DNA of 64,000 nt from an uncultured Verrucomicrobia subdivision 3 bacterium (lineage in GTDB: Bacteria; Verrucomicrobiota; Verrucomicrobiia; Limisphaerales; UBA11358), in contig CAINLR010000001.1 of assembly GCA_903850425.1 (NCBI GenBank), positions 124,001 to 188,000 on the forward strand, written 5' to 3'. This document shows positions 26,306 through 34,210 of the stretch, in pieces. The translations under genes were made by a program, and so were the position numbers. The notes below the pieces were generated by a model that was not told the DNA's origin, made no database searches, and saw only the letters and a program-made list of their open reading frames with translations. The stretch's first letter is position 1. Every line of letters starts with the position of its first letter.

Positions 26306-26857
26306 TTAAACGACCTCGCGATACACGTCCGGGTGCGGACGGGAAATCACGACGGCGTTCACCAGCACGCCGGCTTCAGCCAGCACCGCGCGGCCGGCGG
26401 CGACGCCGGATTGCACGGAAGAAACATCGCCGGTCATGGAGCAAAAGGCTTTTCCGCCCATCGCCATCGCGAGACGCACTTCGAGCAGTTGCACGTTGGA
26501 AGTTTTCGCCACGGCATCGGCGGCTTGAATCAGCGTGGCGACGTTGAAGGATTCGATGATGCCGAGCGCGCCGGTAGTCTCCGCCGGTTGCGTGCGACCG
26601 AGCGCAACGAAAACATCGGGATGCAAATTGGCGATGACGAAGCTGTCAATCAAACAGCCGCCCGCGTCAACGCAGCCCGCTTCGACGGCGGCGGTCACGG
26701 CGGCGGTGTCGCCACCGACCAGCACCATGTATTTGCCAGAGCAAATAGAGCGCGACAACAGCAGCCGCACGTTGCCGGCCTTGAGCATGGTGTCCGCCAC
26801 TTGAAAGCCGGCGGCGATGCTCGACAGTTCAATCAATCCAACAGATTTTTCGGCCAT
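26306..26857 (-). CDS. BMC-T shell protein, PduT-like, with probable Fe-S pore
   Basis: 183 residues made of two tandem BMC domains: GLIELSSIAAGFQVADTMLK at the N-terminus and LGIIESFNVATLIQAADAV from about residue 97. In the first domain RSICSGKYMVLVGGD places Cys 39 where PduT's pore Cys coordinates a [4Fe-4S] cluster at the trimer axis. PduT-type shell trimers are thought to carry electrons across the shell together with PduS. The neighbouring upstream gene encodes a PduS/RnfC-like protein, which supports this. It is the last gene of the minus-strand arm. Confidence 0.92.
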   Translation of the reverse strand: MAEKSVGLIELSSIAAGFQVADTMLKAGNVRLLLSRSICSGKYMVLVGGDTAAVTAAVEAGCVDAGGCLIDSFVIANLHPDVFVALGRTQPAETTGALGIIESFNVATLIQAADAVAKTSNVQLLEVRLAMAMGGKAFCSMTGDVSSVQSGVAAGRAVLAEAGVLVNAVVISRPHPDVYREVV

Positions 26858-26861
26858 AAAA

Positions 26862-28175
26862 TTATTTCTCCAAAATGATTTGTTTCTCGTTCACTTCGCG
26901 CACGGTGCCGGTCATCGGCGCGTGCAAGATCGCACCGAGCGCGTTCGGCGCGGGTTCGCCGATGACTTGACCGAAGCTCACACGGTCGCCGACTTTCACT
27001 TTTGAAATGCACGGTGTGCCGGCGCTTTGCTTGAGCGGCAGGATGAGGCGGTTCGAGGAAATTTCCTGGCGCACCAGCGGCGCGGGCAAATCGTAATCGA
27101 GGACGTGCAGTTTTTTCGCGAGCGATTTGATCGGCACACGGCGGCCGTCCATCATCGCGTGCGGCTTGGGATTCATCGGACCGGTCCATTTCATCTGCTT
27201 GGCGCGCGTCATGGACTTGGCATCGTCGCAGGCTTCCTTCGGAAATAATTCTTCCGGGCAGGAATACAGCGTGCAAAGTCCGCACGAACAACACATCGCC
27301 GCCCACTGATTGAAATAATCTTCGCCCGTGCCGCTGAACGCCAGCGTGCGCATGACTTGATGCGGCTCGACGGCGTAACCGAGCAAAAAGCGCGGACAAT
27401 ACTCGGTGCAATAGCGACACTGGTCGCACGCAGATTTGCCAATCTTCGCCTGCATCTTGGCCGGCTTAATTTTGCGTTCGATGGTGTGATGCGTGCGCGG
27501 TAAAATCACCACGCCGGTGGAAGTTTTGGTGACCGGCGTGTCGAGATCGTCGGTCGTTGTGCCCATCATCAAACCGCCGAGGCAGAGCACCGGATCATCC
27601 GTGTCGAGTCCGCCGGCGTATTCGATGCACTCGCGGAACGTCATGCCAATCGGCACGCGCAACGTCGCCGGCGATTTCACCGCGCCGGCGATCGTGAGCG
27701 TTTTGTGCGTGAGCGGCTTGCCGTCGTGCGCGGCGGCAATGTTCACAAACGTCTCGACGTTGTTGACAACGACGCCCACGGCGATGGGAATGCCGCCGGG
27801 TGGAATCAATTTGCCGGTGACGTTGTAAACCAAATCGTATTCATCGCCCGCCGGATAATAGTCGCCGAGCAACTGGACACGGACATTCGTGCCTTGGCTC
27901 GCGGCTTGCACGGCGGCGACGGCGTGTTTCTTTTTGCCTTTGACGCCGATGACGCCTTCCTTCGCACCGACAGCTTCCATCGCGAGCTGCATGCCGCGCA
28001 CGAGTTCGGCGGCGCTTTCTTCCATCGTCACCGCGTCTTTGTGCAGCAGCGGTTCGCATTCCGCGCCGTTGGCGATGACGGTTTCAGCTTTGGCGTTGAG
28101 CTTGACGTGCGTCGGAAATCCGCCGCCGCCCGCGCCGACGACGCCGGCCTGCCGAACTTTTTCTGCGAGATTCAT
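26862..28175 (-). CDS. PduS/RnfC-like flavin and Fe-S electron-transfer protein
   Basis: 437 residues. The N-terminal RnfC/NuoF-like domain has VVGAGGGGFPTHVKL and VIANGAECEPLL. An SLBB-like section follows, then two ferredoxin clusters (CDQCRYCTEYCP and CCSCGLCTLYSC), and the C-terminal end contains a biotinyl-like barrel (VKVGDRVSFGQVIG). PduS homologues use NADH/FMN to move electrons to cofactors or the shell. With the PduT-like gene 4 bases downstream, it may move electrons through the BMC shell. Upstream it is separated from deoR by a GxxExxY gene in a repeat cassette. Confidence 0.9.
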   Translation of the reverse strand: MNLAEKVRQAGVVGAGGGGFPTHVKLNAKAETVIANGAECEPLLHKDAVTMEESAAELVRGMQLAMEAVGAKEGVIGVKGKKKHAVAAVQAASQGTNVRVQLLGDYYPAGDEYDLVYNVTGKLIPPGGIPIAVGVVVNNVETFVNIAAAHDGKPLTHKTLTIAGAVKSPATLRVPIGMTFRECIEYAGGLDTDDPVLCLGGLMMGTTTDDLDTPVTKTSTGVVILPRTHHTIERKIKPAKMQAKIGKSACDQCRYCTEYCPRFLLGYAVEPHQVMRTLAFSGTGEDYFNQWAAMCCSCGLCTLYSCPEELFPKEACDDAKSMTRAKQMKWTGPMNPKPHAMMDGRRVPIKSLAKKLHVLDYDLPAPLVRQEISSNRLILPLKQSAGTPCISKVKVGDRVSFGQVIGEPAPNALGAILHAPMTGTVREVNEKQIILEK

Positions 28176-28190
28176 TTTAACTTAATTTTT

Positions 28191-28657
28191 TAACCACAGA
28201 TGGACACAGATAAACACAGATAAAAATTACAGCACCACGCGCTCAAATTCGAGCCGGGGCTTTTTGAAATTCAAAAGCAAACCGACGCGTAGCCTGGTAA
28301 TGCGAAGGTAATTCAACATCTTGCCACGCTCAAAGTCGGTGATGTGATCAATGACTTTGGGATCCACAATCACTGAACCGAAAGCAATCAGATCGGGGAT
28401 GAACTCGCCGACTTCAACGCCGCGAAACAAAACCGGAAACCGCCGCTGCTGATCAAAAGCGATCCCGTTTAGCTTGAACATAACGGTCAGTGCGTTCTCA
28501 TAAATTTTCTCATGAAACCCGTGCCCGATTTCGTTCAACACCTCAAATGCAAAACCGATAATCTTCTCCGTCTCGGCCTTCAGGATATACGCAGGTTCGC
28601 CACCACGGCGCAAGTCAGGTCTTTCATCTGTGTCCATCTGTGTTTATCTGTGGTTAA
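28191..28657. mobile_element. Inverted-repeat cassette carrying the GxxExxY gene (candidate mobile element)
   Basis: Both ends carry the same repeat in inverted orientation: TTAACCAC followed by three copies of CACAGAT at 10-base spacing (28191-28225 and, reversed, 28624-28657). The order of the AAA and GGA spacers is swapped between the ends. The cassette interrupts the deoR-pduS arm. Similar but shorter elements with no gene inside lie at 33310-33473 and 35805-35962. Mobility is inferred; no target-site duplication was established. Confidence 0.5.
28227..28637 (-). CDS. GxxExxY protein (PD-(D/E)XK nuclease-like superfamily)
   Basis: 136 residues. IGHGFHEKIYENAL contains the family's GxxExxY pattern (G-F-H-E-K-I-Y), followed by the beta-strand core VPVLFRGVEVGEFIPDLI and VDPKVIDH with a conserved acidic pair, then LNYLRITRLRVGLLLNF near the end. 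Members are common, short and of unproven function; they resemble PD-(D/E)XK nucleases. The start codon (ATG GAC ACA GAT) and the base after the stop codon lie in the flanking repeats, so the gene and its repeats probably travelled as a unit. Confidence 0.85.
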   Translation of the reverse strand: MDTDERPDLRRGGEPAYILKAETEKIIGFAFEVLNEIGHGFHEKIYENALTVMFKLNGIAFDQQRRFPVLFRGVEVGEFIPDLIAFGSVIVDPKVIDHITDFERGKMLNYLRITRLRVGLLLNFKKPRLEFERVVL

Positions 28658-29441
28658 AAGTTTTTTCTCCATTCGCGGGCGGATGCGGCGCGACCACCAC
28701 TTCCACCCCGCGCTCGCGCAGGCCGTTCACCAATTCCAGCGGCGCGTGGCTGTCCGTGACGACCACATCAATCATTTCCAGCCCGCACAATGGCGAGACG
28801 GATTGCCGGCCAAATTTTGTGTGATCTAGGCAAAAAACAATCTTCTGCGCGGCCTTGAGCATCGCGCGCTGGATGTCAATCAGCAGCGTGTGCGAGTTCG
28901 TGACGCCTTCGAGCGTGATGCCGCCGGCGCTCATGATCGCCACGTCGGCGCGCATTTTGGAAAACGCCTCGACCGTCATCGGCCCGACCAGCACGCCGAG
29001 ACGCGGATAAATCACGCCGCCCGCCAGGATCACTTCCACTTTGTTCGCCGACGCGAACAGGTTCGCCACCGGCAGCGAGTTCGTCACGATCTGCGGCGCT
29101 TTTTCTTCGAGATGCCGCGCGACGTGATAGACCGTCGTGCCCGCGTCGAGAATCACGCTTTGATTCGAGCCGATGAGCGCCGCGCACGCCTTGCCGATCA
29201 GTTCTTTTTCCGAAAGCTGATGCGTGTCGCGCGCGGAGAACGCAAATTCATCCGACTTCGGCGTGACGATGCGCGCGCCGCCGTGCGTCCGGCGCAATTC
29301 GCCCGCCGCTTCCAAGACCGACAAATCGCGGCGCACGGTCGAGACCGAGGCTTCGACGTGCTGGGAGAGTTCTTCCAGCGACGCGAATTCCACGCGCTGA
29401 AGATAGGCTTCAATGCGGTGCTTGCGTTCGTCGGCGGTCAT
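28644..29441 (-). CDS. DeoR family transcriptional regulator of the BMC locus
   Basis: 265 residues. The N-terminal DeoR helix-turn-helix (RKHRIEAYLQRVEFASLEEL, then VSTVRRDLSVLEAAG) is followed by a DeoRC sugar-phosphate-isomerase-like sensor domain (ILDAGTTVYHVARHL, GGVIYPRLGVLVGP, SAGGITLEGVTNSH). DeoR regulators usually respond to sugar phosphates, here plausibly fuculose- or rhamnulose-phosphate. It is divergent to pduL and heads the minus arm. Its last three residues and the stop come from the inverted repeat of the neighbouring cassette (AAC CAC AGA TAA). Confidence 0.93.
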   Translation of the reverse strand: MTADERKHRIEAYLQRVEFASLEELSQHVEASVSTVRRDLSVLEAAGELRRTHGGARIVTPKSDEFAFSARDTHQLSEKELIGKACAALIGSNQSVILDAGTTVYHVARHLEEKAPQIVTNSLPVANLFASANKVEVILAGGVIYPRLGVLVGPMTVEAFSKMRADVAIMSAGGITLEGVTNSHTLLIDIQRAMLKAAQKIVFCLDHTKFGRQSVSPLCGLEMIDVVVTDSHAPLELVNGLRERGVEVVVAPHPPANGEKTFNHR

Positions 29442-29458
29442 GGTTTCAATTCAAAAAA

Positions 29459-29480
29459 TTTCAATTTCGAAATATTGAAA
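29459..29480. promoter_or_regulatory. Candidate operator just upstream of deoR
   Basis: A 10-base palindrome ATTTCGAAAT is flanked by TTTCAA and TTGAAA arms, 18-39 bases upstream of the deoR start. The position suits an autoregulatory site. A partly similar stretch occurs at 30113-30142. Confidence 0.35.
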
Positions 29481-29528
29481 AATATTTTGCGCCGCGACAG
29501 AACAACGGTTGCTTCGGCGTTGCAAAAC

Positions 29529-30002
29529 TCATGCGGTTTCATCATCGAAAATGATTTCATGCCACTTGCATTTGGAACATTCGACTGCGAGTGCAAACCA
29601 ACTTGTGTCATCTGGTCCACTGCTGTCGCTCGGCATTTCGAAGCCAACAGCCACCGCAAAGGATTCGCCACCGCAGGAAGGACATGAAAGCGGATTGGCA
29701 GGTTTATGCGGAAACTCGCGTAGGGCAACCGCGTAAAGACTGGCCGGATGTTTGCGAGGGTCGTAGAGAAAGAAAGTTTCTTGCGTCGGACTCGTTGCCG
29801 TAACTGCAACCAGTTCTGGATACTCGCGAGTGGACGGTAGGCGCACAGAAAACAAACTGTTGTTGTCAACGTGAATGTCGTAAACACCAAACACAGGCTC
29901 GCCGTGTCCACACCAAGCCCCATCAATAAGCAGGTTGGCAGGGCTTCCACCGCGGGTCGGGACGGCAAACTTCGACAAATAAGTTGGAGACGTATTGTGC
30001 AT
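29529..30002 (-). CDS. Hypothetical protein with a CxxC zinc-ribbon pair
   Basis: 157 residues from ATG 30002; an ATG at 30041 would add 13. CPSCGG and CSKCKW near the C-terminus resemble a zinc ribbon, while the front half (VYDIHVDNNSLFSVRLPSTREYPEL) looks like a beta-rich domain. No family was recognised. It lies between deoR and pduL and is flanked by two similar copies of the deoR leader sequence, suggesting insertion. Whether it is expressed is unknown. Confidence 0.6.
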   Translation of the reverse strand: MHNTSPTYLSKFAVPTRGGSPANLLIDGAWCGHGEPVFGVYDIHVDNNSLFSVRLPSTREYPELVAVTATSPTQETFFLYDPRKHPASLYAVALREFPHKPANPLSCPSCGGESFAVAVGFEMPSDSSGPDDTSWFALAVECSKCKWHEIIFDDETA

Positions 30003-30100
30003 ATCGTTGAAACACCTAACAGTATTTTTTCTGTTGTGCAAAAACGCAGAGATCTTTTCCTTTGCGAAACTCCGCGTTCTCTCCGGCTCTGCGTTTTTCT

Positions 30101-30545
30101 GCGGTCATGGTTTCAGTTCAAACAAATTTCAATTTTCAAAATTCAACCGGTGACGATCCCAACGGGATTGCATCATTCAGCCCAGGGTTGGCCGCGCCAG
30201 CGGACTACCCTGGGTCACGATTCAAAATATTTTCAACCCCAACGGGGTTGAATCATCGCGCCAACAAATTTAATGCAACCCTTTCAGGGTTGATTCCACC
30301 GTTACGCCAGACCCAGCGTAGCCGCTTCGCGTCAACGCTGGGCTGAATGATTTGAATCCCTTTGGGATTCAACAACAGTTTCAAAACACTTTCATTAACA
30401 CCGGGCTTCAGCCCGGTGCGAGTTGCGGTCAAAAACAAAAACCGTTTCAACGGTTTTTCCGCCGCCGACAAATTCCGTTCCCGAAAAGCCGTTAAAACGG
30501 CTCGCCATTCAGCCCATCTTCCACACCCGGCTGAAGCCGGGTGTT
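30101..30545. repeat. Dense array of short palindromes (REP-like)
   Basis: Ten or so hairpins in about 445 bases, including CAACCCCAACGGGGTTG, GCAACCCTTTCAGGGTTG, GAATCCCTTTGGGATTC, CACCGGGCTTCAGCCCGGTG, AACCGTTTCAACGGTT, GCCGTTAAAACGGC and CACCCGGCTGAAGCCGGGTG. It fills the gap between the zinc-ribbon gene and the pduL promoter. No transposase of the REP-associated type is in the window. Confidence 0.8.
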
Positions 30546-30571
30546 AATGAGATTTCACCCATGTTTCTCGC

Positions 30572-30621
30572 ATTTGCAATTTGTTTTGACCCACTTTGGT
30601 AGATTTTGGAATTATTTGCAA
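30572..30621 (+). promoter_or_regulatory. Candidate regulator-binding direct repeats upstream of pduL
   Basis: ATTTGCAA occurs at 30572-30579 and 30614-30621, 42 bases apart (about four helical turns). A TTGACC hexamer lies between them. This is a plausible control region for the plus BMC arm, but not proven. Confidence 0.3.
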
Positions 30622-30669
30622 GATAAATGTTGACTTAAATCTAAAAACTGGCAAAGTCAGTCAAATCTT

Positions 30670-31347
30670 ATGGCTGTCGCTGCACCTGCACCACATCGCG
30701 CCGTCGTCGAACACATGGTTCGGCAGGCGGTTTACGCCAAGCTTGGCAAGCCTTTGCCGCGTATCGCCAGCGGGCAAAGTCCGCTCGTCGTCAACGTCAG
30801 CGCGCGCCACTGCCACCTCACGCCGGAAGCGGTGGAAACTCTTTTTGGCAAGGGCGCGAAGCTCTCCGTTCACAAGTGGCTTTACATGGACGGCCAGTTT
30901 GCCGCGAAGGAAACCGTCACGCTCATCGGCCCGCGCAGCCGTGTGATTTCCAATTTGAGAATTCTCGGCCCGTGCCGGAATCTGAATCAAATCGAACTCG
31001 CTTACACCGACGCCGTCGCGCTCGGCTTTGAAATTCCGCTGCGCAGTTCTGGCGACATCAAGGACACGCCCGGCTGCATGTTGATGGGGCCGGCGGGATT
31101 TTTTGAAATGCCCGTGGGCGTCATCCGCGCCAAGCGCCACGTTCACATGCACCCGACCGACGCGGAATTTTACGGCGTGAAAGCCGGCGACCACATGAAA
31201 TTGAAGATCGGCGGCCCCTGCGCGATCACGCTCGATCAATTGCTGGTGCGCGTGGATCCGAGTTTCAAACTGGAAGTGCATATTGACACCGACGAAGGCA
31301 ACGCGTGCAACCTCGAACCACACACGCCGGTGGAACTTTTGAAATGA
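30670..31347 (+). CDS. pduL: Phosphotransacylase of the PduL family
   Basis: 225 residues. Metal-binding motifs are clear: VNVSARHCHLTPE in the first barrel and IRAKRHVHMHPTDAEFYG in the second, with VVISNLRILGP and YTDAVALGF in between. PduL converts an acyl-CoA to an acyl-phosphate inside BMCs and recycles CoA for the aldehyde dehydrogenase. It opens the plus-strand arm of the locus. The N-terminal MAVAAPAPHRAVVEHMVRQA helix could act as an encapsulation peptide, as reported for some PduL proteins. A promoter is expected just upstream. Confidence 0.95.
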   Translation: MAVAAPAPHRAVVEHMVRQAVYAKLGKPLPRIASGQSPLVVNVSARHCHLTPEAVETLFGKGAKLSVHKWLYMDGQFAAKETVTLIGPRSRVISNLRILGPCRNLNQIELAYTDAVALGFEIPLRSSGDIKDTPGCMLMGPAGFFEMPVGVIRAKRHVHMHPTDAEFYGVKAGDHMKLKIGGPCAITLDQLLVRVDPSFKLEVHIDTDEGNACNLEPHTPVELLK

Positions 31348-31369
31348 AAGTGAACAAAAACATTTTTAC

Positions 31370-31470
31370 CGCGAACCACGCCAAAGACGCGAAAGAAATT
31401 TTTTGTTCGCGTGGTTCGTGTATTTCGCGGTTAAAAAATCCGTGTTTATCCGTGTCCATCCGTGGTTAAA
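31370..31470. repeat. Two dispersed repeat types between pduL and BMC-H1
   Basis: The first part pairs ACCGCGAACCACGC with GCGTGGTTCGTGTATTTCGC. The second (31438-31470) is an inverted copy of the CACGGAT repeat, read ATCCGTG three times at 10-base spacing, ending GGTTAA. Neither contains an ORF. Confidence 0.7.
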
Positions 31471-31508
31471 AATTTCTCACAACTCTCAACCATCAACCAA
31501 AATAAAAT

Positions 31509-31796
31509 ATGAACGAAGCAATAGGAATGATTGAAACCAAGGGCTACGTCGGCAGCGTGGAAGCCAGCGATGCCATGGTCAAAGCGGCCAACGTCACGTT
31601 GGTCAAAACCATCGCCATCGGCGGCGGCCTCATCACCGTCATCGCCCAGGGCGACATCGGCAGCGTCAAAGCCGCGGTGGACGCCGGCGCAAAAGCCGCC
31701 GCCAAAGTCGGCGAACTCGTCGGCTCACACATCATCGCGCGCCCGCACGAAGAACTGCTCGCCGCGTTCCTCGGCAACGGCGTCGCCAAGAAATAA
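31509..31796 (+). CDS. BMC-H shell hexamer protein 1
   Basis: 95 residues, one BMC domain: IGMIETKGYVGSVEASDAMV at the N-terminus, the pore loop KTIAIGGGLITVIAQGD, and VGSHIIARPHEEL near the C-terminus. The hexamer forms flat tiles of the shell facet. The IGGG pore is close to the canonical type. Next gene is a second BMC-H after 32 bases. Confidence 0.95.
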   Translation: MNEAIGMIETKGYVGSVEASDAMVKAANVTLVKTIAIGGGLITVIAQGDIGSVKAAVDAGAKAAAKVGELVGSHIIARPHEELLAAFLGNGVAKK

Positions 31797-31828
31797 TTCA
31801 ACCAACCAAATTTTAACTCTTAACGAAT

Positions 31829-32107
31829 ATGTCAAAACAAGCTGTTGGAATGATTGAATGCAAGGGTTTCTGCGCCGCCGTGGAATCCGCTGATGCCGCG
31901 CTCAAATCCGCGAACGTCACCATCACCGGCTGGGAAAAAGTCGGCAGTGGTTATGTCACCGTATTTTTCCGGGGCGATGTCGCCGCCGTGAAAGCCGCGA
32001 CTGATGCCGGAGCCGCCGCCGCCGCGCAAGTCGGCTCAGTCGTCAGCGTCCAGGTGATTCCGCGTCCGCACGACGGATTGAGCGGACTGGGCAAGTGGCT
32101 CGAATAA
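31829..32107 (+). CDS. BMC-H shell hexamer protein 2
   Basis: 92 residues with [18 protein letters not shown], the pore loop [16 protein letters not shown] and VIPRPHDGL. The VGSG pore differs from copies 1 and 3, so the three hexamers may form pores of different selectivity. Starts 32 bases after BMC-H1 and 15 before the kinase gene. Confidence 0.95.
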   Translation: MSKQAVGMIECKGFCAAVESADAALKSANVTITGWEKVGSGYVTVFFRGDVAAVKAATDAGAAAAAQVGSVVSVQVIPRPHDGLSGLGKWLE

Positions 32108-32122
32108 TCCATTATTCACGCG

Positions 32123-33313
32123 GTGAAAATTCTCGTCGCCAATATCGGTAGCACGTCGCTCAAGTGGCGGTTGTTTGATTTTGCAAACAACGCCGAACGC
32201 CTTTTGCACAAAGGCGGTTTTGAGCGCGTCACCGATTATTCGAAGGCGATTGAGGATTGCCTCGCCGAATTGAAGAAAGCTAACGCCATCGCGAGCGAAA
32301 GCGAATTAAGCGCCGTCGGTTTCAAAACCGTCATCGCCAAGAACGTCACCGGCTGCGTGCGGCTCGATGAACGTGTGTTACAGGCGATGACTGATTACAA
32401 CGGCCTCGCGCCCGCGCACAATCCGCCTTACATCACCGGCATCAAACTGTTCGCGCAACGGATGCCCAGCGTGCCGCTCATCGCGCTATTTGAAACGGCG
32501 TTTCATCAATTCGCGCCCGAGGCGTCCCAACGCTACGCTGTGCCGGATTCTTGGTTGAACATCGGTGTGCGCCGCTGGGGATTTCACGGAGCAAGCCACA
32601 AATTCATCGCGGAACGCTCGGCGGAATTGCTCTGCCGCCTCGACGTGGCCGAACGCGCGCGCCAACTTTACGTCAACAATGGCGCGGCGAAAATCTCCGG
32701 CGCACCGCTGCGCGTGATTTCCTGCCATCTCGGCGGCAGCTCCAGCGTGACAGGCATTTTGAACGGCGCATCCATCGGCACGAGCATGGGTATGAGTCCG
32801 CAATCTGGTTTGCCGCAAAACAATCGCGTTGGCGATCTTGATGCCGAAGCGCTGCCTTACGCGGTGAAGACACTCGGACTCGCAGTCGAAGAAGCGCAGA
32901 AGCAGTTGAGCAAACAAGGCGGTTTGCTCGGAGTCAGCGGCGTCTCCAACGACGTGCGCGACATCACCGATGCCGCCAGCAAAGGCAATGCGAACGCCAA
33001 GCTCGCGCTGGACGTTTTTGTCGCGAGCGCCCGGCACTGGATTGGCAGCTATTTTTTGCAGTTGAACGGCGCGGACGCCATCGTGTTCACGGCTGGCACG
33101 GGCGAGAACCGCGCGGAACTGCGCGCCGCCATTTGCGCGAACCTGGAAAACCTCGGCATCAAGATTGACGCGGAGAAAAATAATTCCACGCGCGCCACCG
33201 AAGCCATCATCAGCGCCGCGGATTCCGCCGTGAAAATTTTTGTGATTCCCACGAACGAAGAACTCGTCGTGGCGCGCGAAGCGAAACGCTCTCTCGAAAC
33301 CAAAACAAATTAA
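32123..33313 (+). CDS. Acetate kinase-family protein (AckA-like) of the BMC locus
   Basis: 396 residues from GTG 32123. ASKHA kinase motifs are present: ILVANIGSTSLKWRLFD (phosphate 1), FETAFHQFAPE, RRWGFHGASHKF, CHLGGSSSVTGI and FTAGTGENRAELR. Acetate or propionate kinases turn acyl-phosphate plus ADP into carboxylate plus ATP, which completes the route from PduL. Membership in BMC operons is typical of the PVM type. The stop codon TAA is the first bases of a dispersed repeat. Confidence 0.92.
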   Translation: MKILVANIGSTSLKWRLFDFANNAERLLHKGGFERVTDYSKAIEDCLAELKKANAIASESELSAVGFKTVIAKNVTGCVRLDERVLQAMTDYNGLAPAHNPPYITGIKLFAQRMPSVPLIALFETAFHQFAPEASQRYAVPDSWLNIGVRRWGFHGASHKFIAERSAELLCRLDVAERARQLYVNNGAAKISGAPLRVISCHLGGSSSVTGILNGASIGTSMGMSPQSGLPQNNRVGDLDAEALPYAVKTLGLAVEEAQKQLSKQGGLLGVSGVSNDVRDITDAASKGNANAKLALDVFVASARHWIGSYFLQLNGADAIVFTAGTGENRAELRAAICANLENLGIKIDAEKNNSTRATEAIISAADSAVKIFVIPTNEELVVAREAKRSLETKTN

Positions 33314-33473
33314 CCACGGATGAACACTGATAAACACGGATACGGACGGAGCGCGGGCTTTAGCCCGCTTCAATGTCCATGCGGGTTTGACGTTCGCATG
33401 GTGAAGCGGCGTGAACGCCGCGCGCCAGTGCGTTTGCAAAATCCTTGTCCATCCGTGTTAATCCGTGGTTAAA
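33310..33473. mobile_element. Non-coding inverted-repeat element with a central palindrome (MITE-like)
   Basis: The left end is TTAACCACGGATG... (CACGGAT, CACTGAT, CACGGAT at 10-base spacing), and the right end is the reversed form ending GTGGTTAA. Between them is a palindromic element related to that at 3865-3940. It carries no gene. The left end supplies the kinase stop codon. Confidence 0.6.
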
Positions 33474-33519
33474 CAATTTTTATCAACTAACAACTCTCAA
33501 CCATCAAACAAACAAAACT

Positions 33520-33801
33520 ATGCCACAAGCCATTGGAATGATCGAAACCCGCGGACTCGTCGCCCTCGTTGAAGGCACGGACGCGATGCTCAAAGCCGCC
33601 AACGTCGAACTCATCGGCCCCATGACACAGGTCGGTAACGCCCTCGTCACCGCGTGTGTCGTTGGCGATGTCGCCGCCGTCAAGGCCGCCACCGACGCCG
33701 GCGCGCAGGCCATCAAAGCCATCAAAGGTGAACTGGTCAGCGTCCACGTCATCGCCCGTCCGCACGCGGATGTAGAAGCGGTGTTGCCCAAAAAGAAGTA
33801 A
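33520..33801 (+). CDS. BMC-H shell hexamer protein 3
   Basis: 93 residues from ATG 33520. IGMIETRGLVALVEGTDAML and VGNALVTACVVGDVAAVK are typical, with RPHADVEAVLP at the end. The pore loop is QVGNA instead of a Gly-rich loop, so the pore probably differs in size or charge. A preceding frame extension from 33445 is encoded by repeats and was rejected as the start. Confidence 0.93.
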   Translation: MPQAIGMIETRGLVALVEGTDAMLKAANVELIGPMTQVGNALVTACVVGDVAAVKAATDAGAQAIKAIKGELVSVHVIARPHADVEAVLPKKK

Positions 33802-33802
33802 G

Positions 33803-33895
33803 AAGGATGAAGTATGAATGATGAAACGGCTGCGGTCAGCAAGTGCGCCGCTGGTTCGTTCCTTCATAATTCATAATTCGTCATTCATAATTGTT
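33803..33895. repeat. AT-rich inverted repeat upstream of BMC-P1
   Basis: GAAGTATGAATGATGAA on one side pairs loosely with TTCATAATTCATAATTCGTC and CATTCATAATT on the other, a different repeat class from the GC-rich palindromes. Confidence 0.5.
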
Positions 33896-33897
33896 TT

Positions 33898-34209
33898 ATG
33901 TTCCTCGCCAAAGTCGAAGGCCAGGTGGTCGCCACCAAGAAAGACCCGAACATGTCGGGTCGCAAACTGTTGCTGCTCCGCCCGCAGCTTGTGGACGAAA
34001 AGGACCCGACGAAATTCCGTCCGGGGGCCAACACCATCGTGGCCGTGGACAATCTTGGTGCCGGCGAAGGCGAACTGGTTTTGTTCTGCCAGGGCAGCAG
34101 CGCCCGGCTCGCGCCCGGCATGAAGGAAGCGCCGGTGGACGCCGTCGTCATCGGCCTCGTGGACAGCGTGGATGTTTTTGGAAAACAGATTTTTAGTGCG
34201 AAGAGTTGA
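33898..34209 (+). CDS. BMC-P (EutN/CcmL-like) vertex protein 1
   Basis: 103 residues. FLAKVEGQVVATKKDPNMSG, then LLLLRPQLVDE, TIVAVDNLGAGEGELVLF and VDAVVIGLVDSVDVF are diagnostic. Pentamers cap the icosahedral vertices of the shell. Starts ATG 33898. Downstream is a palindrome and then the aldehyde dehydrogenase gene. Confidence 0.95.
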   Translation: MFLAKVEGQVVATKKDPNMSGRKLLLLRPQLVDEKDPTKFRPGANTIVAVDNLGAGEGELVLFCQGSSARLAPGMKEAPVDAVVIGLVDSVDVFGKQIFSAKS

Positions 34210-34210
34210 A

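Noticed and set aside
30101..30545. CRISPR array
   Set aside because: The palindromes differ in sequence and spacing; there are no equal repeats with unique spacers and no cas genes.
30661..31323. 220-codon minus-strand frame antisense to pduL
   Set aside because: Shadow; the plus frame holds the PduL histidine motifs.
31370..31470. Riboswitch or tRNA upstream of BMC-H1
   Set aside because: The structure is explained by dispersed inverted repeats; no conserved aptamer or cloverleaf was seen.
33445..33519. N-terminal extension of BMC-H3
   Set aside because: The extra residues come from the dispersed repeat and the BMC domain starts at 33520.
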